The notes beneath the pieces are model-generated. The model saw nothing but the letters and a program-made list of their open reading frames with translations. It was not told where the DNA came from and ran no database searches. From contig NC_092689.1 in the NCBI RefSeq assembly GCF_964275005.1, positions 5,001-69,000 of the forward strand: 64,000 nucleotides of DNA, in the 5' to 3' direction. The stretch comes from Diadema setosum (taxonomy: Eukaryota > Echinodermata > Echinoidea > Diadematoida > Diadematidae). Both the position numbers and the translations under genes were made by a program. Below are positions 37,001 through 48,039 of this stretch, piece by piece (position 1 is the first letter of the stretch; every line of letters begins with the position of its first letter).

Positions 37001-37637
37001 TTTGAATTTGTTCGAGGTATTAGGGTTTTCAGGGTTGGGGTTATAACCGGTTTTGAATATGGGGTTACTAGGGTTTTGAATTTCTTGGGGTTATTAGGGT
37101 TTTCAGGGTCGGGGTTATTAGGGTTTTGAATATAAGGTTACTAGGGTTTTAGAGTGCGAGGTTATTAAGTTTTTGAGGGCATATGTTGTTAGGGTTTTTA
37201 ATTTTTTAAGGGTATTAGGGTTTTGAGGGTTGGGGTTATTAGGGCTTTGAATATTTTACTATAGGGTTTTAGAGAGCGGGGTTATTAGGGTTTTGAGGGC
37301 ATATGTTGTTAGGGTATTTAATTTGTTAAGGGTATTAGGATTTTGACGGGTGGGGGTATTAGGGTTTTTAATATGGGGTTACTAGGTTTTTAGAGAGCGG
37401 GGTTATTAGGGTTTTTGATGGCATATGTTGTTAGGGTTTTTTAATTTGTTAAGGGTATTAGGGTTTTGAGGGTTGGGGTTATTAGGGTTTTGACTATGGG
37501 GTTACTAGGATTTCGGATTGCGGGGTTATTAGGGTTTTGAGGGTAAGGTATTAAGGGTTTTGAATTTGTTGGGGTTATTAGGGTTTCCAGGGTGGGGCTA
37601 TTAGGGTTATGAGGGTGCATGTTTTGAGGGTTTTGAA
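28060..37637. repeat. Telomere-derived satellite, G-rich orientation, main block
   Basis: Same submodules as the left part, with a basic period near 120 bp. Two higher-order copies can be laid out from the shared words TTTTGACTATGGGGTTACTA and GGTAAGGTATTAAGGG: about 28770-32970 and 32970-37490. The word GTACAGTTTTCAGAGT occurs at about 30205, 31315 and 32045 in the first and at 34840, 35945 and 36570 in the second. Offsets run from 4.2 to 4.6 kb. There are no genes, and every long frame is a repeat effect. A G-run at about 33798 replaces a shorter run in the sister copy (about 29530). Confidence 0.93.
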
Positions 37638-37850
37638 TCCCAAAAACCCAACAGCATAATGCCCTCAAAACCCCAATAACATCGCACTCTAAAACCCTAG
37701 TAACCCTATATTCAAAACCCTAATAACCCCAAACCTCCAAACAAATTCAAAACCCTAACTACCCCGACCCTGAAAACCCTAATAACCCCAACAAATTCAA
37801 AGTCCCATAATAACCCTTACCCTGAAAACCCTAACAACCCTACACTTTAG
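37638..37850. repeat. Telomere-derived satellite, C-rich orientation, right end
   Basis: At about 37637 the G-rich satellite (GAGGGTTTTGAAT) turns abruptly into CCCAAAAACCCAACAGC and CCCTAATAACCCC words. These are the reverse complement of the same satellite. This is a second inversion junction. The block fades into unique DNA after ACCCTACACTTTAG. Confidence 0.88.
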
Positions 37851-38160
37851 AAACAATCGGCTAATCATTAAACTCTGATGCTCCATGGCAGATAATACAT
37901 ACAGTTTGTCATAAACATCAGCTTTTTCCTACGGTCAAAAAAAATATTTACCCACTCTATTCAAATCTTATTTTGGCTTGATTCATCTTGTCTTGTTTAT
38001 CATGTGTAAACACAGATCATTAGAGCATTATCATTTTCTCATTCTTCTAGTTTACACTATATTATGATACAATAATTAGGTGTTAATCTAACAGGCATAA
38101 TTTAATATTACCCTGCATTATACTACTATATGGGAGTGTATTTTCTTAATAGCTATATGC
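37851..38160. other. Unique non-coding DNA right of the satellite
   Basis: AT-rich and without repeats or usable frames; I see nothing specific here. It marks the change from satellite to ordinary sequence. Confidence 0.6.
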
Positions 38161-38161
38161 A

Positions 38162-38338
38162 GGAACATTGTCAGATGATGATGCATTTTAATGAGACACT
38201 ACACCAGTAAAACCCTTCGGTTATCAATAGAGCCCGGTAGGAATTAAACCTGCCACGGTCATCCAGGTTGAAGTCTTGTATCTGTCTGTCTCTGTATTTA
38301 TTTGCAGTTATGTCAAGAACCTAATGACCGTGACACAA
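38162..38338 (-). mobile_element. Diverged short repeat with tRNA-like B-box, copy A
   Basis: Read on the minus strand it contains GGCAGGTTTAATTCCTACCG, resembling a tRNA T-arm with an internal promoter B-box. The same block recurs at 38650-38872 in the same order: TTAATGAGACACT, GGTTATCAATAG, the B-box-like segment, TATCTGTCT, AACTAATGAC. A tRNA-derived SINE is the likeliest reading. No A-box or poly-A tail is clear. Confidence 0.4.
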
Positions 38339-38649
38339 TGCACACATTCTTTTCCTTCTTTCCACATGATATAAAGTACCAAAAATATGGAATCTGGTGT
38401 TATGGTGAGCAGTGTGGTGGTACAATATCCAGTTGATACTGCTCTGTAGAAGGGTAAATAATTTTGCAATTAGAATGGAGAAATAAGTTTGATTTGAAGG
38501 TTAGTATTTGCAACTGAATGAATTAACCCCACTACTCGGTAAAAATAATGTGCAAAACAAAATGCAGGAATATCAGCTAACCTCTTTATTCTAAATATCA
38601 TGTTATCCTGCACAAAACTCTTATCCGAGATTCTTTTTTTTTTCGCTAT

Positions 38650-38872
38650 GGAGAAACATTATCACTGAAGATTATAATTCAAATGTACCTTAATGAGACA
38701 CTGAGACCGACACCAGTAGTAAGACCCTTAGGTTATCAATAGGGTCCCGCCGGAATTGAACCTCCCACGGTCATCTAGTTGAGGTGTCTATGTTTTTATC
38801 ATGTACTTTTTTTGTCTGGATCTGTCTATCTCTGTATGGAGTTATGTCAAAAACTAATGACAGTGATACATC
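38650..38872 (-). mobile_element. Diverged short repeat with tRNA-like B-box, copy B
   Basis: This is the partner of 38162-38338 and has the better B-box, GGGAGGTTCAATTCCGGC on the minus strand, close to the tRNA consensus GGTTCGAATCC. Several short insertions separate the two copies. Both could be SINEs, or one could be a local duplication of the other. Confidence 0.4.
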
Positions 38873-40140
38873 ATTTTTGTATACTAGTACATGGTTTTAT
38901 TTGCAGAAAAAAAAACCTCATAAATATTGTGTTGTATGTCTTTTAAAAAAAAAATTATTCAGCATCACAGATGAGAAGAACATGTTGCTTATTCTCGTTC
39001 GAATTGATTTCATTGTGAAGAAGAGCCTATAACATCGAATGAATTTCAAATGAAGAATATCACACAAACAGTGGGTGTGTCTTTCTTGCTGTAGCTGAGA
39101 AATATGAGTTGCTAGACAGGTTATTATACCTTGGGTTGAGTGCATCCCTTATTGCACAGGCTGTATGGTTTCACTGGTTTTCTCTCTCCCCTCTCCCTCT
39201 CTGTCACTCCTTCTACACCTGTTTCACGTCATCCAAAACAGTCACTGTTTTGTTATGTCAGTAAGCTTTGGATTTGAGATTTGCGTGTCTTAGTTCGAAA
39301 GAAATGTTGTGTGCAATATTTTGTTTTTTTCTTTCTGCTAGGGAGATTGTTGGTATCTAAAATAAGACGAGAGTTACGGCGCTTCTCTCAGAGTGGATTT
39401 GTCAAGTGCGAATGCCAGAACGCTAGACGTCTGATCTTGCCGCTATCAATTCATCAATTGCAGTGAAAGGCTGTGGCCAATGTCAACAGTGCCTTGTGTT
39501 TTTTCTCTCGTCTCGACTCGACTGACACAAGCACTCCATAGTGTAAATTGACTGCATACTGAAGAAGTATTCAGTGCCTTTCCCTGATTACTTGACTTGA
39601 TTCAGCATCTGTGGGCATAAAGTTCCTCTAACTTTATTTGCGACACGGTACTTGTGTGTGACTGAAATGTCTATGTCTTATAATGTTATCAGTTAGAGGG
39701 GATAAACTAATTTGTAGAGTGCATCAACTAGGCCTATAGATATAAATGAAATGACGATGAAACATGCTACAATGTAACACAATTACATATTTGCTTTATG
39801 AGTTGTACATGGACTGAAAGATACACTTCTCTTCTCTCATTTTATTTTTGATGCACAACTCATTGTTGAAAATTCGTGCATGACTGAGTTAGAACAATAG
39901 ACACTAGTGATACTAAATTTTTATTTGAATGATTAAATGTCGACTTTGAATGAGTTTTTCATACTTTCTCAGCAATCTTTTGCAAAAAAAAAAAATAAAA
40001 TCATAGCCGTAATAGCCATTCTTTTTCCTTTCATACGATATCCCATGCGTCAAAAATGATCAATGCCCTCTCGAGAAAACTGAATTTGAAAATATGCTTC
40101 CATTTTAACCAGATAGATAGATAATAAATAAGGAGCCAGT
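38873..40140. other. Non-coding DNA, no gene seen
   Basis: It contains A and T runs, a CT-rich stretch (39179-39205) and several frames of 60-80 codons with no protein character. No inverted repeats were noticed. Confidence 0.5.
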
Positions 40141-40141
40141 T

Positions 40142-40869
40142 AGCTCTCCCGACATGCCCAACTTGGCAGATAACAATGGCCTTCATGCTTCAAGGAATTT
40201 ACACAAACATGAAGGGAGGGGGTAAAAGAGATTGTTACTGACGGTTCGGTTGTGACTAAGGTCTTAAATTAGCACATGATCATGAGCTTGCCTGACCATG
40301 CAGCTAACTAGAGCAATGGTGTTCATCAGCGGAATGTTGGGAGAAACGGACCAAAAAACCTTCCTAGCCCCCCCCCCCCCCGAAAAAGACGACTTTGTGC
40401 CCTGCACTTAGACCTTTAAAATGCTAGAAGCGCAAGTACATTCATAAAAGTGATGGACTCTCTCTTTCTAAATTACTTCACCTCCCCCTTCAAAAACTTC
40501 AAAACCCTGTCAGTGGTGAAGGACTTATACGCGTAAACAAAATGTATGTAATGTAGAGAGGAATGAAAACAGTGAAATCAGTTTGAGGTACTTATTATCA
40601 AAATGTGTATCATTTTGTAATGTTGACTTCCCATAGCCATTGGACTGCGTGCAGCCTGAGCATACTCACGATATTAGTCTTCAATGTTTTGGTTATGTCT
40701 CATAGCTTATTCTAAATAAATGACAACAAAGGGCTTTCCATCGCATACAGCATTATCTGTAAATACCTCCCCCCCCCCCCCGAACAACACTCACTGCAGC
40801 ACTTCGGTTATTTTGTGTGAATTCAATGGTGCAGATGAGTCCATTGTCTAATGCTAAGTCGGGAGAGCT
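40142..40869. mobile_element. Possible inverted-repeat element
   Basis: AGCTCTCCCGAC followed within 30 bp by ACAATGG at the left is mirrored by CCATTGT and GTCGGGAGAGCT at the right, giving imperfect 35-40 bp ends. Two C-runs of 13-15 bases lie inside (about 40368 and 40769). No target duplication was identified and no coding sequence is visible. Confidence 0.4.
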
Positions 40870-43080
40870 GAATGCTTGTTTTTCGACTATCGGTAGAATT
40901 GGTAGAAATGAATCATGTTTTCATGCAAATTTTTCTCAAGCATGCATTATTCATATTTGACGCGTTAGGTCTCATGAAAGAAGAAAATACATGTATGGCT
41001 ATTTGGCTAATGAAAGCCTCAAAATAATTTCAGCCCCCCCCCCCATCTTTTTTTTTCTCTCTCTCTCTCGCTCTCTCTCTATCAAAGTAACTTTATTTGT
41101 ATGTTCATTACTCTTGTGTTTTGATGTCCATTCGCTAAATCCTCGTTTACTGCTATTTTTTTTTCTATCGAGGCGTTGTGGAGTCTTCACGTAGACTATA
41201 ATGAAAATGTAAGTACACCTGTATTGTATATACCGCTTTCACTCTCGCAATACATTCTTTTGATGCGAAATTCCATCATTCGTGGAAGCCATATTATTCT
41301 GAGGAACGGCAGTAAAGAGGGAAGTGAGGAAGTGCTAGATTTGTAAACATCTTTCTTTTTATTGCTGAATGTATTTCCATTCTTTTATGGCTGCAGTTTC
41401 TATGCATTTTATCCTCTATTGCTCTTTTTCACTGCATTTTGATGGAAGCGTTATATGGTGCCTTCCCGTGGAGCATAAGCATTACTAGAATTTTTTAACA
41501 CCTTACACAATGACACTTACAAAATACCTAAAATGTCATTTCTTCTCAAACATGATAAATTGAATTGCTTCAAGGATACCACTTCTAAGAGAACAGGGAG
41601 TGGGAGAAGGAATAAATAGATAAGGAGAGACAGAGACAGAAGGAGATTAGGAACCGAGTGCGAGAGGGAGTTAGAAGCGAGACTCCTACCAGAAGCTGGA
41701 ATTATAAATCAATATGCGTTGGCGTGGCAACTAAAAAGTCTTGACATAGGAATTAGCCTTGCTCATGCTTGAGACAGGAGGATGAAGTGGTACAAAGTGC
41801 AAAAGAGAGAAAATGGGAGACCAGCAAAGAGGGAGATTGGGAGAGGCGTAAAGTGAGAAAGAGAGAGAGGGGGGGGGGAGGGGGAGGGAGAGAAGAAAAC
41901 AGAGAGAGAAACTGGCAGTGGCCCAGACTCCTGCTCAAAGCTGTGCTGCAGGTATATGCCACTAATTCGAATTCATCTGTCACACTCGCTGCACACGTAT
42001 CCGAGAAAAAAAAAATTCATCTTTCAGCAATCATGATCGACAAAAAGGGAATTTGAAACCAGGATTTGGATACTCCAGCTTTCTCGGGAGTAAATTAAAA
42101 TACAAATCTGTATAAGATTGAGCGGAAGAAGTTTAGAAATATACGGGAAAAACTGTGGTATATATCATGAGGTTGATACCTAATTTCTGACAAAATTAAA
42201 TCCACTATGCAGGTGGACATTATAAAAAATAAAGATTAAATATTTTGTTCATGAAGAGCAAATGAACGTCACTAACAATGTACAGGCGTTTATTTTACAC
42301 TTGCAATATACTAGGGAATATGAAAAGAGATATGTTTGGGTCACACTACTGATTGCAATCATTGTACCAACTGTTTCTAAGAACGTCAAAGAATGGGAAT
42401 GAGTGTGAACGAGAGAAAAAGTCTTGCATAATGACTACCTTTGGGTATTCTGCTTTAATTTCCCGTGTATTGAGGCACATTTCTATTTGAAATGTATGCA
42501 TTTGAATGACTCGATTAAGAGTAAAGCTTAATTAATTAGCACACACAGAATAGTCAATGCAATGATCAAGCACAACAGTACAATACAGACGCGGAAGGTC
42601 GTTCATACGCAACGTCGAGAGAGACATGATAGACGTAATTTTACACACCAGTATTTTACTTGTCTTTGTTGTTTATTTGATCGGGCGAAATAACGACGAG
42701 GCCAAACACAAGAATGTCTGAAAAGAAAACGTTGTAATCTCCGGATACATTTCAAAACACATGCAAGCCAGGGTCTGCCCTAAAAACTTGAGGGTACCAA
42801 TCTGCTGACAAAATTTATAGGTTGAAATAAAAGGCGTATAATAAATATTATATAAAAACTCAGAAAATATGGCTTTGTTCTTTGGACATCATAAACCTCT
42901 TCCCTTAAGCTGAACGATACACGAAATGATGATATTTACAAGAAGATATCAAGAAGTGAGGTCTGCTAGTCAGGTCTATTTTCCATGAGTGGTTCTAAGA
43001 AAATTGATGGTTTCTGGGAATGTGAATTTCTCATAAAAGTCACTCAATGAACAAACTAAAATATATATTGAATGTGAGTA
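40870..43080. other. Non-coding DNA with C/T- and purine-rich tracts
   Basis: A CCCCCCCCCC-ATCTTTTTTTTTCTC-(TC)n tract lies at 41034-41080. A strongly purine-biased stretch (GAGAGA, GGGGGGGGGG, GGGAGA) lies at 41580-41920, preceding AT-rich unique DNA. The frames over these tracts (63-95 codons) are compositional artefacts. I see no gene. Confidence 0.5.
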
Positions 43081-43089
43081 ACCTAAATG

Positions 43090-44230
43090 TACATTTCAAA
43101 ATTGGTCCTAAACTCATACTTGGAATTCGACGTTCACGTGACTGATTCCTCTCCCAAGGAAAGAAGACAAGAGTAACAGCAAAACGTGTAATACATTATA
43201 TTTAAGACAGCCCGAAGAGAGAAGAATTAGTGAGTTATTCATCAAGCTTATTGACAATTCATTATGCATGGTTAACGGACGATATCTTTTTGATTTCTGA
43301 ATACGTCTAGATTTGCCACTGAATTACTTGAGAGCAAATTCTACAAACTTAATCAGCCATTTTCTCTTTCTCTCCAATTTTCGAGCCATTACATTTCTTC
43401 ATTTCAGCACCCATCTGCCACCATCAGTTCGATCGGTGCGCACTAACCCTAACCCTCTGATTTTCTTCGTAAATCTTTACAGACGTTTTAGATATCTAGA
43501 TAAAGATATGACTGACCAACATTTTACACTACTAATGATTATCTTGACAGATATTACAAATAGCGTACAGGCATTACAAAAATGAGACACGCATTAACAA
43601 GAGTGGGATAATATTATTATAATCCCCATGAAGACTTATGCTGTAGATAGGGGCATTATTTTGACGCACAGATGGTCAACTTAACCAGTTAACTTGGGTC
43701 GTTCATTTCAAATTGGTCCTTACTTCATACGTGGAATTTGATGTTCATGTGACTGATTCTAAAATACATTATTTTAGAGACATCCCCGAAAAGAGCAGAA
43801 TTAAATTAGTGAAACATTCAGCAAGCTTCCTTCCCCGGATTGACTGGTTAATCAATTGAGAACACATCCTACAAGACTAAGTGAGCCATTTTTTCTTTGC
43901 CGTATTTTGAGTCCTTTATTCCTTAATTTCTGCACCCATCTTCAACGATCCGATCCATTGGTGTGTACTAACCCTAACCCTCGGACTTTCTTCGTGAAGC
44001 AGGGCAAAGGTTTCCAATAAATATATAGATGAGCACAATAATGACTGACCAAAGTTTTAGACTACTAATGATTATCTTGACAAATGTTACATAATACATA
44101 ACGTAGGATTTTATAAGAAAATGAGACAATCATTGAAGATGTAGGCTAACTGTAATCACCATGAGGTTCATAATGAGGATTCATGCGGTGGATAGGGTCA
44201 TATTTTGACGCACATACGATCAACGTAAAT
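43090..44230. repeat. Tandem duplication of about 600 bp, two diverged copies
   Basis: Copy one (about 43090-43695) and copy two (about 43700-44230) share, in order: AAATTGGTCC, a CACGTGACTGATTC-like segment, GAGAACACAT/GAGAGCAAAT, CAGCACCCATCT, CTAACCCTAACCCTC, TTTCTTCGT, ACTACTAATGATTATCTTGA and ATTTTGACGCACA. Each copy carries two CCCTAA words. The 90-codon frame in copy one is not kept open in copy two, which argues against a gene. Confidence 0.75.
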
Positions 44231-44454
44231 GTATTGTTTACCATTCGGAGCAGTGATTTAAGAAATCTTCGAGCTATCACATTTGATGCATATGTGTAGG
44301 TTCGTATAGAACTGTAAACGGTTTATTCTAAGACCATTGCTGCTATCACTTATGTTCACAATTTGTGTACTTGGTATCCCTAACTCACATTTCAGAACTA
44401 TATTGAGGAACTAATTTTGGGATTTGGGTTTGTCTGCAAGTGGAAGAAAGGTAT

Positions 44455-44690
44455 TTAATTTTGGTTGAGCATGGAAACCAACGATTTCTTTCTTTTTTCA
44501 ATTTTGTATCTTTTAATAGTAGACTTCAACTTCTCCTGCAGATAGGAATGGAGGTCCGTTTTGATGCCCGCTGGCCTCCAATCCTTGGTCCACACTCCGT
44601 CTATGGTACCATCGTGGATCAATTGGGTCGTTACGTCACTACGACCTGCATGGGCATGAGAAGGAGAAGAGAAAAAGAACACGACTAAAC
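44455..44690 (-). CDS. Candidate exon, protein unknown
   Basis: On the minus strand a long pyrimidine tract (GTTCTTTTTCTCTTCTCC...) ends in CCCATGCAG, a textbook 3' splice site. The frame after it reads RSDVTTQLIHDGTIDGVWTK and continues to a stop at about 44455. No good donor site follows, so it would be a last exon, but no polyadenylation signal is evident. The plus strand also has a splice-acceptor-like TTCTCCTGCAG and an 82-codon frame, so strand is not certain. I recognise no family. Confidence 0.25.
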
Positions 44691-45590
44691 GTGTGTATTC
44701 ATGGATTGATGCGACTGGCCCAGTTCTCATACGTTCAAAAATCCCAGGTACGAATTTGTTTACAGCTTCATTACTCAATCACAGCCGAAGAATCTTGAAT
44801 GACTTGACCGCTACTAGCCTATAATCTATGCGGAGGATGCAGATTTGCTGTTACCAAGGACCTTCACTTGCTATTACGCTAAACGTCTGAGGTGAAGAGG
44901 CTACTGTCTTTGCCAAACGATACGCCTAATGCGGTGAGACTGCGAACAGCGGAAGCAGGGAGCCGAGACCGAGCGGCGCAGTCGGACTCGCGTTCACCCG
45001 TTTGTACTCGGCTGGGCGAGTTAGTCTCAATCTTCAGCCACGAGGCTTTGTCAAAAGGTTAGCTGTCTATCAATATCCACCCATCTTGCTGTAGTCGTTG
45101 TTGTGTTATTATTAACTATGAATCAAAGGCAGTTTTCCATATGGAACTGCCACCGATTCATAGTTAATTATAAGAAAACAACGACAAAAAAAGTAAGACG
45201 AGAGGATACAGGTTGTCGATGCCAATATGATTGCTATGGAAACGTTAAACCAACTGACCACAGGAAAATGCAATGTCTTGCAATTTTCTCCAATCTGGTC
45301 TGATCTCAAGAATTGGTGGTGAGGGGGGAGAATGTGAAATACTGAAAAGACTGCAGTGTGATCACTGCATCATCCTATACAAAGATATCACAGAGTGATA
45401 CATTTTGATGATGCCTAGCAAACTATACGTATATCATTTCTTCAGGGGCCAGAGGGGCAGCAGCGCTTAGTTGTCAATAACGACAACAAATAAGATTTGA
45501 TAATCCCATTCTTTCAATGTCACTCTCTCTGAATTTAATTTTAAGAACACTATATCAATAAAGTATTCGCAGAGAGCATCACATCCAGCT
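44691..45590. other. Non-coding DNA
   Basis: No gene can be supported. A moderately GC-rich stretch at 44920-45020 (GCGGAAGCAGGGAGCCGAGA) and the hairpin listed separately are the only structure noticed. Confidence 0.5.
45112..45167. repeat. 56-bp hairpin
   Basis: TTAACTATGAATC and GGCAGTT on the left pair with AACTGCC and GATTCATAGTTAA on the right around TTCCATATGG. Only three unpaired bases on each side separate the inner and outer stems. Confidence 0.85.
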
Positions 45591-45595
45591 AAACG

Positions 45596-45960
45596 TTATG
45601 ATGCGGAGGTGACAATTTTGGGGTATTGTAATGTTACATAAAATGTTACTAACACTTCTAAACTGCTAATGTCTGATTTTGATAGATATTCTACTTTCCA
45701 TGTGTAAGGCGACAGACAAATACCCCTCTTGTGTCTGAATTTGCAGACTAGTTCACCAATTCTATTACCCTCGATAGTCATTGCCCTTTTTACATGTAAC
45801 CCGTCAAAACAAACCCGAACCGCAGCTCGGATGAACTGGCTGATGTGATCATAACATTAACCAGAAACAGCCATTGTGAGTCATCCACCGTCAGATGCAA
45901 GCGGCAATGTTAAATGCCTAAGGTATTAATATTTAGACAAATTTTCCCAAACTATGGCAG
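45596..45960. repeat. Diverged dispersed repeat, copy A
   Basis: It shares a series of words with 50690-50970: CCCTCTTG-GTCT, TTTGCAGACTAGTTC, CAATTCT, TCGATAGTCATTGCCC, TTTTTACATGTA, GATGAACTGGCT, ACATTAACCAGAA, CGCAAGCGGCAATGTTAAA-like and CCCAAACT. Minus-strand frames in both read NRIGELVCKFR, so an old coding or retroposed origin is possible. No stable gene remains. Confidence 0.6.
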
Positions 45961-46019
45961 GGTTTGCCACTGAGATTGAAAATGTTTCTGAACTTCAGAA
46001 TGACAAATCCATAATAGAG

Positions 46020-46330
46020 GAGGCGGATGAGGAGAGCGGGGTCATCCAACGAGACCGACACCCAAGAATAATACGGTCCACGAGACCGACATCAATAATA
46101 GGTTCATGAGTCATACAGCCCACGAGTTATACGGCTCAGGAGTCATACAGCCCATGAGTTCGACACTAAGCAATAAATGCTCACGAGACCGACACTAAGC
46201 AAAGAAAGCCCTCGAGACCGACAGTAGGCAAAGAAAGCCCACGAGACCGACAGGATATACAGCGCCATCTACATGTCAATTACCTGTACAGGCTGTTCCA
46301 TTAACGGAAAAATAACATACTGGTGGGTGC
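46020..46330. repeat. GAGACCGACA minisatellite element, plus orientation
   Basis: Repeats of about 29 bp built on CACGAGACCGACACTAAGCA occupy about 46040-46255. They are followed by GACAGGAT-ATACAGCGCC-ATCTA and CCTGTACAGG. The same order in reverse complement occurs at 48040-48360, so this is a dispersed repeat family with an internal minisatellite. Confidence 0.7.
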
Positions 46331-46900
46331 AATTTCGTCACGCTATCAAGTGAAAGATGGTAACCATCTAGGCCTACATATGAACGACATTATGTATTTC
46401 TACATACTTCTTGGGGAATTAGAAAAATAGAATTGTATTCTTCATCCCCCCACAAAAAAGACAAAAACACAAATGAATTAATAAAAGAGGACAAGAAAGA
46501 TGAATGGATTAATTTTAGAGCTTTGATAATGCAATCGTGCTATTTTTGACAGGCTTTCCCAGTTTTTAGCTAGAAGATGGATGTACTTTTTACCTCTTCT
46601 CTTTCTCGTTTCACTAGTTACTTAGGCTATATCAGATATCCTACCCTCCTGCTTAGACGTTTTGGAGTAAGATCTATATGTAATTTTCTCTGTAACTATA
46701 ATGTATGTAATAACCAACAACTGATTAAAACGTTTTATATCGCAGGGATTCACCTCGATTTGTGGCTTGTGTTATTCTCCTCTAAACAGTACATTTTTCG
46801 TGAAATGATTTACAATAGCTGTTCTCATTGATGCATCTCGTTTTTTCCGAATCCCTATAGTGCTACCTTAATAGACGATTACGTTATATTATATATATAT

Positions 46901-47147
46901 GAAGAGTTTGTTTGCAAAAACCGATAAGTCCATATTTGCCAAATGGAGATATTTGCGATTAAAGGTCAAGAAAAATAAAGAGAATAATAAGAAAATTGTT
47001 TCTTCTTTTGACCATAACTTCAAGAATAAACCTTTATATGTAGTGCCCGATATATCATTTAAAAGGTATTATTTTGTACTTTATGACAGAGATCGTACTT
47101 CAAAATCTTCAAAAATGGACTTATCGGTTTTTGCAAACAAACTCTTC
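46901..47147. mobile_element. TA-flanked MITE with perfect 33-bp ends
   Basis: The terminal inverted repeats begin GAAGAGTTTGTTTGCAAAAA and are identical over 33 bp. Both ends sit in (TA)n, consistent with a TA target duplication of Tc1/mariner type. It is 247 bp long. A 101-codon frame crosses the whole element and runs beyond it, but nothing in it looks like a transposase. Perfect ends suggest fairly recent movement or strong constraint. Confidence 0.85.
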
Positions 47148-47378
47148 ATATATATATATATTTTTTTTTTTCATTTTACACTAAATCATCACCCTTGCAG
47201 GTGACTACGCCCTGTCCAGATCATGCAAATCACGACTGCACTGCAACATAGACCATTTTGTGAAATACAATTCCTTGTAAACTTTATTTCTCTGCTTGAA
47301 AGATTTTTTTTTTTTAGTTGATTTATATGAATGTCGAAAGCATTTCATTTTTCCCCTAGTAAGTGTATTTATTTTAGG

Positions 47379-47672
47379 TGCCAAGGCGGGTGCTGTTCGT
47401 TATTCCGAAGGTTCGCTATTCCGAAGATTCGTTAATCCGAAGGTTCGTTAATCCGAAACACACAAATTCCCTATACCTAGAGGTTCGTTAATCCGAAAAT
47501 GAAAAGGGGTTCGTCAATCCGAACATTTGTGGCGTTATTCCGAAGGTTCGTTAATCCGGAGATTTGTTAATCCGAAGATGAAATTCGGAAAAACGAACCT
47601 TCGAAATAACGAATCTTCGGACTAAAGAGCCTTCGGAATAACGAACCTTCGGAATAACGAGCTGTAACCGGA
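47379..47672. mobile_element. MITE built of TTCGTTAATCCGAAGG repeats
   Basis: The left end GTGCCAAGGCGGGTGCTGTT and the right end, in reverse complement GTGCCTTTCCGGTTACAGCT, are related. Between them the half-palindromic word GGTTCGTTATTCCGAA or GGTTCGTTAATCCGAA occurs about nine times. The right third is in opposite orientation, so the element can fold on itself. Non-coding. Confidence 0.75.
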
Positions 47673-47718
47673 AAGGCACAGGCAGTGTTTGTTTGGGGTT
47701 TTTTTTAGTACACATAAA

Positions 47719-48030
47719 TTATAATTTGTGTTTTGCGGAAAGGGACAGGGATGGCGTTGGGGGATTAATTCCTCTACCTCCTAAAAAAATAAAAAAAAAG
47801 GAAGGTGAAGGTATGTCTATTTCATAAAGAATTGTTATAAACAAGCACATAAAAATATATGTATCATTGTACCTAAGGCGAACCTTTGATTTGTTGCACG
47901 CTTTCACTGAATTTTGTTCATTTTTTTTTTTCACAAACACACAACCACGCAAACACAATTATTAAAGATCCTGATCATTTCTAGCGGTGGGGGCAACTAA
48001 TGGGGTAACACCCTGGCAACTCTTCTTTTT
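47719..48030. other. Non-coding DNA
   Basis: T-rich with short A and T runs. The 79-codon minus-strand frame has no protein features. Nothing specific is seen. Confidence 0.5.
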
Positions 48031-48039
48031 CCATCTCTC

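Noticed and set aside
38162-38872. True tRNA genes
   Set aside because: Only a B-box-like T-arm is seen; no acceptor stem, D-arm or anticodon arm could be folded around it.
41753-42056. 95-codon Arg/Glu/Gly-rich plus-strand frame
   Set aside because: Lies in the purine-rich tract; composition alone explains it.
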